Shown here piece by piece: positions 44,180 through 54,800 of a stretch of 64,000 nt of DNA (position 1 is the first letter of the stretch; each line of letters opens with the position of its first letter). The notes under the pieces were generated by a model. It ran no database searches, was not told the DNA's origin, and was given only the letters and a program-made list of their open reading frames with translations. This stretch comes from Atriophallophorus winterbourni. Taxonomy: Eukaryota; Platyhelminthes; Trematoda; Plagiorchiida; Microphallidae. The DNA lies in NCBI GenBank assembly GCA_013407085.1, contig JACCGJ010016194.1, forward strand, positions 1-64,000, in the 5' to 3' direction. A program made the position numbers and the translations under genes.

Positions 44180-46720
44180 AAAGTGCGTGAAAAAAGGCGA
44201 CAAATCGCTGACCTCGGAGTTGATAGCGATTACTAATGGAGAAATTTGTTCCGGTGTTCGTTACGTTGGCCAGTTTTGCAAGGCCAAAAAACTATGACAT
44301 CCTCGGAGGCGAAAACTCCTGAGAATGGATTGAGACGCGTTTAAATGGACTAGAATCCAGTATACCAAAAACCGAATGAACTGATAATAAACGTCATAAA
44401 TATACCGTCGTTGGCAGACCTAGAGGGTACTGTAAAAGAGCTGATAGAAAATCCATCATACTCGAACAGGCCAACATTTGCCCAGATAACCGCGCAGATG
44501 GTGATTGAAACGTGTAAGTGTTCGCCGGGATCAGTGACTCCTCAAATTAACAGAAAGGACTCACCAAGACCAGTTTTAAAAAGACCGACTCAAATTATAA
44601 AGCAACATCCGCGGGTATAATCCTTAGCGCTATATGTACCAACGTGGCCTAGCCACGGGAAACGCTGTTCTAATCCATACCTAAACATGAATTCGAAGAT
44701 GATGAAAACTCCATTTTATATCACGCAACTGCAACCACAGCTACCAGTTTGTTATCCAGAGTAGAATACAGAAGTAGTAAGCTATAAAGAAAGAGACTTG
44801 GTTAAATCATAATAATTTTGGTAGGGAAGCGATTCTGTAAAATACGGAATCACGTCACGACACTTGTAAGAAAAGGTCGCACGTAGTTCCAATGCAACTT
44901 GCTTAAAAGAGAATGGGAATGAATCCTAACCTTCTCTACAAGATAGTAAATGAGCGATCAAGAATCAAACCAGACGTATTCTTTGTACAACCCCCTAATG
45001 GATAGACTCATTCTGCCCAAGATACCGCTGATGCTTTAGCAACGTCTTACTCACTTGTCTTCAGTACTAAACGTTGTATCCCATATCAAGTTTTACCAAA
45101 TTCATCACGTTTGGAATTATTAAGTGAAATGACTGTCAGTGAATATATGGTAGGACGGGAACTTTGTCAACTAAACGAAAAGAAGTCCACAGGCGCAGAC
45201 AAAATTACCCGCCTGCTCCTCTTACGCGCATAAACAATCTCAGACTACATGAAGTAAAAATACCACCGCATTGGAAAGCCGGGATGAAAACTCCTATTTA
45301 TAAAGGCGGTAGCCATTCAGACACGGTAAACTATAGAACGGTAACGCTACTTCCAGTGATCTCTAAATTAATGGAACGCATTGTGACTGCGCGCCTAAGA
45401 GAACGTTTTGAAAACCAAAATATTTTGACCGCAGCACAACACGGTTTTCAAAGAAATCGTTACTGTATATCTAAACTTCTTACAACTTTCGAGGTTTTGA
45501 CCAAGGCATTAGACGAAGGTGAGGATGTACATGCTTGTTACAATGACATTTCCAAAGCTTTTGATAGAGTCAACAATGACATTTTAATAAAAAAGCTCGA
45601 AGCTCATCGAATAACGGGAATGTTGCTGAATTGGATAAGGGACTATCTTACTGATAGACACGTCCAAGTTCGCGTTGGCAGCACCTTCTCAAGAAGAATA
45701 GACATCACAATTGGAGTTCCGCAAAGCTCAGTGCATGGACCTCTTGTATTCTTGGTGTACATGAACGAGGATATTGGACGTAACTTGATACTGTTTATCG
45801 ATGATATTAAAATATGGAAACGTGCCAGGTCTGTTAATGACTGTCTGGCATCACAACCGGATCTGTGCACCTTATTTCGTTGGTCCCAGTCAAATGAGTT
45901 ACCATTTAACCTTGCGAAATGTAAAATGCTGCGGCTTGAAAAATCTCTTCACCACACGTATCAGCTTGGTACGCAAGATCTCGTCTGGACCCCCGCAGAA
46001 AAAGATGTCGGTATCTGGGTGTCTTTTAAACTTACATCTGGACATCATTGATGGGCGGGGTACAATAAAGCCTACCGTATCTTGATTCTTCTAAAAAGGA
46101 TTTTCGGAATTTTCACGCCCGAAACCTTACCCCGATTAATTAATACGTATGTACGTCCTGTTATGGAATATTACATCCAAGCCTAGGCATCATGGCTGAG
46201 GAAGGATATCGAAATACTTGACCGGATTTATCATCGTGCGACAAAGTTGGTGTCCAGTTACAGAAATTTACCTTTCTAAGGGCGAATGTTAAAACAAATC
46301 TACATGGAACAAAATATTTCATTTGCATGCTTTTCCGTCATCACACCCCACGACCGGGTTGTGCTGTTGGCACTCCTCAGGTAGGGCAGTAAGATCAGGT
46401 CCGAAGCAATGGATTTACCCAACGACAGACACGGAGTGAACTCCTGTTGGCATTCAAAATCTTGCATACTGAAAACCATCCCCTTAAACACTTGCTAAAG
46501 CCCAACGGCCTTACTTGAACACGAAAACATTGAAAGGCTTTAAGCATTCCACATTCTCGATTGGATATTCGTCGTAATTTTTTATCGGTAGGAATTTGTT
46601 TCACTTGGGACATTTTACCTGAAGTAATAACACGCTCGGAATCTGTTGCCGTTTTCATTTCTAAACTCGATGAGTATATGACGAACCGTGCGGTATATGA
46701 CTGTTCCTATTGATTTTTGA
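44180..46720 (+). mobile_element. CR1-like LINE, endonuclease deleted
   Basis: An ORF1-like remnant (44411-44620) runs straight into RT-proximal sequence (KKSTGADKITR near 45180) with no endonuclease between. RT follows at 45164-46051, then a C-terminal region in shifted frames: TYVRPVMEYYIQ, LLLAFKILHTENHPLKHLL, RRNFLSVGICFTWDILPE. It ends near 46715. Confidence 0.75.
45164..46051 (+). pseudogene. CR1-like RT domain with FIDD box
   Basis: Open over 295 codons: PIYKGGSHSDTVNYRTVTLL, AAQHGFQRNRYC, CYNDISKAFDRVNND, IGVPQSSVHGPLVFLVYMNE, LILFIDDIKIW, LPFNLAKCKMLRL, EKDVGIWV. The catalytic box reads FIDD, not the usual FADD, and GxPQGS reads GVPQSS. The thumb breaks off by frameshift near 46045. 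Two altered core motifs suggest a dead enzyme despite the open frame. Confidence 0.8.
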
Positions 46721-46867
46721 GAAATTTTATAGTTTTAGTCTATATTACTCGTCATCCTACGGTTATTGTTAATCTTACTGTTTTTTCTACCATAAAACGA
46801 CCTTAGTTCTGATTTCTAAAAAGATGTTGCTCTCTTTGATAAAATCTATCACAGAGCAACGAATTTA

Positions 46868-47110
46868 GTGATAAGTCTTCTCAATGATCCGTACACTGAA
46901 ATATTGAGCCGTCTGGGTCTCTGTGACTTTACCAAAAGGAGGATAGGGCGCGATATTATTCTGATCTATAAAATCTATCTACCGAAGGACATCCACCAAG
47001 ACACTTGCTTGATGTGTGCAATGACGTCTAAAGTTCCCGTATTGAATGTCGGCGACCATTTTTCGCCGTACGTGATATATTCTTTGAAATTCCCTACTCC
47101 ATGTAATTGA
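46868..47110 (+). mobile_element. CR1-like LINE C-terminal fragment
   Basis: ILSRLGLCDFTKRRIGRDII, LIYKIYLPK matches the post-RT block (a run like ..YEDRLKRLGL..RRIRGD) of the LINEs in this window. Everything upstream is missing. Confidence 0.6.
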
Positions 47111-47263
47111 CTCTCATTGCTTCGCGATGTTTAAAGTGAAATTGAACTTATACTTGCAACAGAACATCACTCCTGCGACTTACATTTACTATGTTCTACT
47201 CAATATATAGTACAATGTTTTCACATTTTCATTGATACCGTAATCATGTGGTGTTGTAAAGTA

Positions 47264-48400
47264 TTAAGATCTTAACCATAAATCCTTGATTCCTTGAATT
47301 CGTTCATGAAAAAGGAATAACAAATAATGGTCAATTTGTGTCAATGCCTGGTCGCTAAGTTGCAAACAGCCGCATTTTATGTACATACGAATTGCTACTA
47401 ATAAATATTCTGTGATGTGCACATAGATACAGAAAGCGTTCACCATTATCTGTCCTCTGAGCATCGAAAGTGAATGCACCACCGAGTTGCGACTCAGCAG
47501 CATCTCGGCGGTCAATTTGAGCATTCATATCTCAAGTAAGAATAAATATATCAGAATTCTTTGCGCACCGCAAGAGTGTACATAGTTCCTGATAGAAGAT
47601 ATATTTACTGTCACCAGTGCTACTATTTGTTGGAAAATAAGTGGCTATTACGACCAAGCAGCGCTTCATTTTAGTTTGGGAAATAGTATTGAAGATGTAG
47701 CTAGTCGGACGACACACATCCTGTGATTGACGGGAATCCCGTCTTTAAGTGAGCTTTCTGAAAACGTACTTGGAACTATACATACATCCGCTTGGTCTGA
47801 GGAGAAAGCAAAGAATTACATGAACAGCGCAAAAGTGCCCGTCGGAAAAGTTTTAATGCAGTCAATTCGATTATCGTAGTGTCATCATAAAGCCTTGTTT
47901 CTGACAAGTAGCAGACATCGATTAAAAATAAATCTTTGCAGGGGGCTAGAGAAGCTTGCTGGTCTGATTGACATTCATGGCACCTATGTATGCAAATAAG
48001 TTTTGGATTATAGATATGCTAATCTTGAAAAAGTTTCATACCGATAGATTATTACACTGGATACTGAAACCTAATGGTTCAAGAGTTGTTACGAATATGG
48101 TTCAACAGGTAAGGCGACCCGGTTTGTCGAGCACGACGTCCGATTAACCTTTGAGTTGTATTAGTTGTTATCATTATTGTATGCTGACTGGAAAACTGCC
48201 AGGTGACCCATACATAGACTGGAGAACAATTAGGGTTCTCGACCAGTTTTTGGCTCTATAGAGCATTACCCGTCCAACCTCTATAACCCAGCCTTCCTGA
48301 TGCGAGTGGCTTCGTCTATGCCCAAACGACATTACCGAATATAACTTGATGTTACGAAGTTACACAAAACGTGCCAATGTAAGGTCCAGTCTTCACGCGA
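47264..48400 (-). mobile_element. RTE-like endonuclease and 5' leader fragment
   Basis: The minus strand reads DVCYLSETRLYDDTTIIELT, CLVVIATYFPTNSSTGDSKY, then in shifted frames AQRTDNGERFLYLCAHHRIF, and a stretch like TQIDHYLLF. These are the SETR, AYAPTN, NGERLL and IDH blocks of an RTE endonuclease. The sequence above 47970, to about 48400, resembles the 5' leader of RTE-A (TTAAGGTCCAGTCTCAGCG at 27800). No RT follows, so the copy is 3'-truncated. Confidence 0.65.
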
Positions 48401-50007
48401 TGGACTCATAATCTTAATTATATTATCAATAAAGTAAGATAGCTCTCATCTTACGTGGTTCGTCTCTGCTCTCTTGGGGTGAGGCCTAATGATCCATTGC
48501 ATGTGCACACCAGCACAAACATTTTTACCATCAAAGTAATTGAACTGAACGAAATCTGTCGTGAAACGAAGCTGTATATAGTTGATGTAACCAAAACTTG
48601 TGTTTCCAGTCATCAATCAAACTTTATAATAAACTCTCTTTGCAGAACATCTGCATAATCAGGTGTGACGGTTTAAGAGAGTGTGAAGGATTGGCACGTT
48701 ACCTCAAACAATCGTTTATCTGTAGAATTATAAATGTTGGGACTCTTTTCCTGCATGATACAATATGATGCTCCTCGACTCTCGCTTTGGGAGACGAATG
48801 TTTTATTAGGATAGTCTTCCGTCCCGATCATAAAATAGACTGTTCGATGGATGATTTTATTGTAGGGACGGGTGAAGTGTTTCATCCGATCAGTCACTGC
48901 TAAACCTGGTTTTGATGATATTGTTCACACAAGCTTCGATGGCACTCGATGCAACCATTGCAGTTCACACCCACTTGACAATTGTGTCTCAATTCAACGC
49001 TGAGGTCAACTTGCGCAGCGCTAATTCCATTCAGCCACGAATCCCACAAACGAAGAGAAATCCGATTGGTCAAACGCCTTTGTTATGCACACGACAAGAA
49101 CAACGCTTCACGCATCGGCATAATACAGGCAAATAACGTAACAACAACAAAACTGATCTCAACATGTCTGTCCAGACTTTCACTCCTATTTTTCAATCAA
49201 TTATGCGCCGACCGGCTTACTTCAAGACTCGTTTGACCGACTTGACGAATTGCATATCGTTCGATAGCAGATGACGGCCTCTTCATGCTTCCAAGCAAAT
49301 CACAATGACCCGACCACCATACATAATGTTCTGCATATTTTTCGACCTGTTTACTCATTTTTGTAAGGTGAGACTGCATCAAGCGACTGAACACCCATCT
49401 ACATAGTGAGTTGCAGTCTAGACTTATTACCACCCAGTAAATTATTCTGGGACACAAGTTTCCCCTTTTTGTTTTACTTATATTGCTGAAAGAGAAAGCA
49501 CATGGCCAACCTTTCAGTGACGAATGTATAGAACCATTCAGCTGTTTATGCTGACTATCAGAGTGCAGATAGCAATACTTGGCGAACGAAAGTACAAAAA
49601 CGTTTCGTGTAGAATGCAGAGCTTGACATTTAAAGCCGCTATTGGTTAGGTTTGGCACAACCACTCTTGGAAAACAACAAAAGCCCAGAAGCACTCTTGT
49701 AAACGACACCTAGTTGCATGTATACACAAATTATCAGCAATTGCAATAATTTCACCACAAAATTAAAAATATGACGAACAAGTTTCGATATCAGGTTACA
49801 AATTGTCAAATGCAAGATGTTTCTTGTTCCTCTTCAATTATTACTTTAACACATGATCCCATTTTTATCAAACACCGTAGCGGACTTTTTGGGCAGAAAT
49901 TTCAGTGTAGAATCAGAAATCTCGTAATTCTTTTAAACAATGCGCGTCCCAAATTTTCCTCCGTTAATACGAAAACATTATGAATTTGGCAAAAAGATAG
50001 CCTTAGA
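48401..50007. other. no recognised gene; old interspersed repeat
   Basis: 48950-49260 shares CCACGAATCCCACA and neighbouring blocks with the reverse complement of 58990-59240. A 170-codon open frame on the minus strand (49197-49709) has no family motif and no splice support. Confidence 0.35.
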
Positions 50008-50231
50008 GTGATGTGCAATCGTGCGGTGCGGCTAACACCGTGCTAAATTGATTGTCCAGAGGTAGTGAGCTGCATGCTGAAACAGACTGGAGTCTCGCTA
50101 CCATTTCGTTCTTATTTCTTCCTCATATCTGTCTAGGCCTGGGCATCCTGACAGTATCTTAGCCCACGTGCAGTCTCTGACTGTGCGGCACTTTGCCTAG
50201 ATCAGGCTTATGCTTTCCTACCTACCTACCT
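50008..50231 (+). repeat. SINE with TACC tail
   Basis: Nearly complete, with a short internal deletion in the first 40 bases. The hairpin arms GGTAGTGAG/CTCGCTACC keep pairing through a T-G wobble. The tail is CCTACCTACCTACC. Confidence 0.85.
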
Positions 50232-50235
50232 CCTT

Positions 50236-50337
50236 AAGGTGATGTGTTGCTTACATCCCCCGAAATTACACTCCACTACCGGTTTCTGGCTGTTTGCCAT
50301 CATCAGGTGGAGACAGTAGGATTAGCCTTAGAATTTA
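50236..50337 (-). repeat. repeat X copy with intact hammerhead
   Basis: On the minus strand GGCTAATCCTACTGTCTCC, the ribozyme, then GTGTAATTTCGGGGGATG and AAGCAACACATCACC. Directly abuts the tail of the SINE. Related copies are at 17.45, 40.11 and 56.19 kb. Confidence 0.75.
50271..50312 (-). ncRNA. minimal hammerhead ribozyme
   Basis: Minus-strand parts in order: helix I strand CUCCAC; core CUGAUGA; helix II UGGC, loop AAACA, GCCA; core GAA; A plus CC pairing with GG plus U (helix III, ACC/GGU with no loop); cleavage triplet GUA; helix I strand GUGGAG. All 6, 4 and 3 base pairs are Watson-Crick and every conserved core base is present. A loopless 3-bp helix III cannot close in a monomer. The palindrome ACCGGU would let two copies pair, as known for hammerheads of Penelope-like elements and satellite RNAs. 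The role is inferred: processing of tandem or circular repeat transcripts. Confidence 0.8.
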
Positions 50338-50559
50338 ACGAAAATTTTGTTGAAAACCCGTGGAGAAATTAATTTAATGAATGGCCGATTTGATGAGATC
50401 GCAAAAGTGCTGTTCTTTAGGCTACCACATACTCAGAATCAAAATGCTCTTCCAACTTGGTTCAGCTCAAAATTGTCTGTTAAAATTGATAATTTAGGAA
50501 ATGGCTAAACAAAGTTAGTCTGTGAAGCCGCAGTTGCATAGGGTTCGTACAACGAACCA

Positions 50560-50790
50560 CGATGTTCAAACACAGAATCCCACAGTGTTTCCTGCTCAAG
50601 CACTAGAAGCGCTTATAGATGGCTAAAGGTGTTGCCGACAGGTTTATGCTGTACTTGTGTTTAATTTGGAATGCACTCCCTGAAACTAATGCTACCGCGT
50701 CAACATTTAGACACAATATTCGCAAAAACGATTTGATTGTACGTATGTATGGTGATTATTCAAATCGACTATACGTGACATAACATGATG
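50560..50790 (+). mobile_element. LINE 3' fragment
   Basis: Reads LIWNALPETNATASTFRHNI, the C-terminal motif that ends CR1-like ORF2 proteins in this window (NTWNSLPEELL, NFWNKLPACIV). Confidence 0.55.
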
Positions 50791-51099
50791 AGATGTTTCC
50801 TTTCCATGAACGAATATACACGATACAATGAAAATTGGGCAGCAAAATGCTTTTTGCCACTACAAATTCTTCAATCAGTAGGAAGACCTAAACAGATCCG
50901 AAGATCTGTCGCAAGAGAGACTGAGCTCTTTGAATGTAACTTTTGCGCGGTGTTGATGTAGACCTATGTTCGACCCACATGATTCAGTTACGGAAGTCAA
51001 GTCTGGGTTGCACATAAATGATATGCTGAAGACATCACGACAAGTAATACGCAGCAGTTTCACACGCAAAACCACCTAATCTTATACACCAGTAATATT

Positions 51100-51222
51100 C
51101 CTATTTTCTTTCTGATATCTGTCTAGGCCTGGGCAAACTAGCATCATATTAGCCCACGTGAATTCTCTGACTGTGAGGCACTTTGCTTGGATTAGGTTTA
51201 TGATTTCGTACCATACCATATG
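51100..51222 (+). repeat. SINE 3' half
   Basis: GATATCTGTCTAGGCCTGGGC, GTGAGGCACTTTGCTTGG, and a CATAC pentamer tail. Confidence 0.8.
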
Positions 51223-51702
51223 CCAATATTAACAGCAGCCAGACTACGTGCCATTTATGAGTGTGTTGCGCTTGACCTACGCATCAGCTGGATGAACTTT
51301 CTTTACCGGTAAACGGACCCCATTCACCAGAAGCAAACGCTTTCAGGTGCCGGTCACCCCACGGGTTCATCTTTCACGTCCACAAGATTATCTCGGTCGG
51401 GTTTGTGAACACGAATTTCATGGGCCACGAGCTGAATTTGGTTGTTAGAGACTGCAAGGATTAATTCCACGGCAACCTAGTAAGCATGTTGTGATTGACG
51501 TGCATCGTAGGTCCACATCAAACGTGAGCACCAGACCAGACAATGTTTGTTCGAACAAACAGTTTATTCCGATAATAATTAAATAGGATATGTCTCAAAT
51601 TGAACATTCGGGTGCAAGAAAAAAATGAAAATCAAATAGAAATTACAAAATATCCACACACGTCCACCGGAAATCTCGATAGAAATGTAGCAGTGCACGG
51701 GA
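51223..51702. other. CLN3 3' UTR region
   Basis: The minus strand has AATAAA at 51568-51563, about 135 bases after the CLN3 stop, a plausible polyadenylation signal. Nothing else is recognised. Confidence 0.5.
51563..51568 (-). terminator. candidate CLN3 polyadenylation signal
   Basis: AATAAA on the minus strand, suitably placed downstream of the stop codon at 51705-51703. Confidence 0.55.
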
Positions 51703-51819
51703 TCAGCGGGAGCACAGCCATGTTCGAAGGGGAATGGCAAGCAGCCCGGCAGCAGTGATTCCTACCGAATCAGAGACGGTTGACACGGCCATCGCAAATT
51801 CGCGATACGAAGGCGTAGT
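51703..51819 (-). CDS. CLN3: CLN3 last exon
   Basis: 117 nt including the TGA stop. Encodes YREFAMAVSTVSDSVGITAA and the final membrane segment. Confidence 0.93.
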   Translation of the reverse strand, partial: TTPSYREFAMAVSTVSDSVGITAAGLLAIPLRTWLCSR

Positions 51820-54800
51820 CTGGGAGGAAAAAAACGAGAATTAATTGTCATGGAGATTGAACACTCTGGCTTCAAAACTAGTACCTTGAGGTTTAGGCTA
51901 AAGAAAAATAGTTGCGCACCAATAACGGATCGCTAATTTGTACCCGAACGAACCCTGCGTAATTGGATTGGTTAGATTTCAAAAACCAATCACCGCTTCT
52001 AACTCGAAGAGTTGGGATGGTTATGTCAGCGTGCGCTGGATGAGATATTCTGAGCAGCCTCCTGCCCTGCAACGAAGCACGTGTCAAGGTGCTGTGTGTG
52101 TTGGCGAACCTGTACACTGTTTACAGAATTTACTTGGATAAGTACATCGAGGTTTAGAGAGGAATCAGTGACAGCAAGCAAACGTAGCGTGCTATACAAC
52201 GTGGAACGGTGAGCAAACTAAAACTGCCGAAGATAATTCAAATCTAGACATACCATGCATATCAAACACACAAGGGAAATACGTGTAGCACTATGCACGT
52301 GGGTAAAAAAACGATATTTGGAAGTGTTTTGGGAATATGGAACGAGTGATGTACTTAGCTCCATGCACCACCAAAAACGAGTATAGTTGAAAATCGTTCC
52401 CGCTAATATGAGTTAATTCCCTCGAGATCGTGATGGTTGCAAGTTTGTGCTCTATTTATGCTTATAGACATCAAACAGCGACAAGCAGAGCCAAATTAAT
52501 TGTTTCAGATTGAAAACAAATTTATCCAAACTTCAACAACCGTATTAAATTTGACCTTCACACACAAGGCCAACAGACAAGTCGTGAAATAGATTTGTAT
52601 CGGTAGAAACATGATCAGAATTCGAGTGGCTCCGAGATATATTTGGCCAACCGCGGACCCCCCGAGTTGTCCGTTTGTAGCAATTTGTAAACAACAAAAA
52701 GGAAAAGCACATTTAACGACAATCTGAAACATGCTTATGACAAAATTAAACTCACCTCTTGAATGATGCGATAGAATGTGTTAACGTAGGCCAGACCTCC
52801 CAGACAACCCTCGTAGAGAATGATCAAAAACATGATCCAAATGCTTGGGATAAAGCGATAGATCACTTGCGTCAAGCAGAGGATGAAATTGGCAGCCTAG
52901 CAAAACAAGGCAGGGAGAACGTATCATTTATTGAGGTTATCATTTGTATTCTTTAAAATGGTCGATTGGGGAGGCTTTGTTACTAAAATAGTTGGCATCA
53001 TCAGCGAAAATTCAGTAGAAGCGATTAGACGATTGAACTTAGCGGCGTTTCTAGCTACTGTGAGTTCAACCGTAATTGGTCGAATTTCGGGTGTCGTCGT
53101 TGTTTTTGCCTACCTATCGGATCGTCGAAGAGACTGTATATCGAGGAATGCTGAAACGCCGTTGTTGATGATTTGTGTTCAACCCCGATTATATTACGGT
53201 GGTTCTTGATCAAAATGAGTCAGAAGCAAAGATTTCTGATCGCTTTGAGGGGTGGACAGTCGGTGTTTATATATTCGTGTTTCGAGACATCGTTGAGTCT
53301 GTTCTGCACACGACGCAACTCCTTTTTCTTTGATTTTTCCCGATTCTCAGTGTTGGCTTTGTTTTGTGACACGAATCCCAAGAGGATTCATGCGGTAAGC
53401 GGTAGACGTAGGAGGAAGACAGCTTTGCCGTGTTGCTACTGTCGCGGTGTGGTCGATCTGCTAATGCCAAGGACTGATGTGCCATTTTATTCTATTTCTG
53501 TACTGTGCCCGTAACACTGTTTGCATTGATTGGCCAACGGTTCTGAGCTGCATGCAGAAACACGCTGGAGTCTTAATGCCATTGGCCATTTGATCTGTCT
53601 AGGCCTGAACAACCTCACCGCATCTAACCTCTAAACGACACTTTCCCTGGACATAGGATTGTGATTTCATTCACATTCTTCATGACCGAGGTTATTGACC
53701 GATGAAAGGCAGTTCGACAATGATTCTTAATTTGAGCAAATGCAAAAAGGGATCGCAGATTACGGAGAACCAGCTGAGAGAGCATTGATACTACATAGTG
53801 AGCCAGGGTTATTTTGAAGATGTGAATAAGTCAATTTTCAGTTGTCATACCTTCACGTCACAGTCAAAATATACTAGAAGCATAGGGGTTTTCTAAATAT
53901 TCAATTTCGGACAAAACAAAGTTCCCAGGTAACATTATTTCTGCTAATCCGACACCCAAAGTGAGCATGGCGAACCAATGATAAAGCAAATAAGATTCAC
54001 AGATAATTAAATTTAAACAAACAATGAATAATTGCTCGATGCCAAACATTTTCCATTGCATTAAAGAAACAAAGTTTGTGCAGAAAATCATTACGTACTT
54101 GCAAAACGGCCATGATCCACGTGTATTTCACTTGAAACAAGCTGACTGATGACCGTGAAATAAACACCCCGGTCTGATAAAGGACCTGGTACCTAGAAGA
54201 CACAAGACGGAGATTAGTGTTTAGCAGAGTTACCTAAAACGGAGCGAAAATATGGACAGTATTTAATACAACCCACTGCGGCAGCTAACTAGTTAAATTA
54301 TAACCACAGCACCGAAGATGTTGTGATGAATCAAGAGAAAATAATGATAAATAATATTGCAAAATGACCGATCGGGGAACCACCGATAGACCATAATTTC
54401 ATCTATCCATCTTAACAAGTTCAGCGCCCACCATGACATGTGCAGTTCTTAGCCGACGATGCAGCCATTATTGCTCACTCCCAAGAACACCTCCAATTGC
54501 TAATCGACTGCTTTTCGTCGGCATGCAAAGACTTTGGGCTAACAATGAACATGAGCAACACCAAAGTCATTGGTCAAGGGATTGTATCACCTCCAATCAT
54601 CACTGTTGGGAACTCTCAGTTTGAACCAGCACATCATTTCACATATCATGGTTCGACGATTGCGGATAACCTCTCGCTAGACACGGAAATTGATAAGCGG
54701 ATTGACAGAGCAGCTGTCATTTAGTCCCAATTGAACTCTCGTGTTTGGGGCAACCGCAAGTTGACTGTAAATATAAAGATGATGGCATACAGCGCGTGTG

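Noticed and set aside
50060..50102. The SINE hairpin as a hammerhead ribozyme
   Set aside because: GAAAC and GTC sit near the helix as in a hammerhead, but CTGATGA is absent (CTGCATG instead) and no helix II can form.
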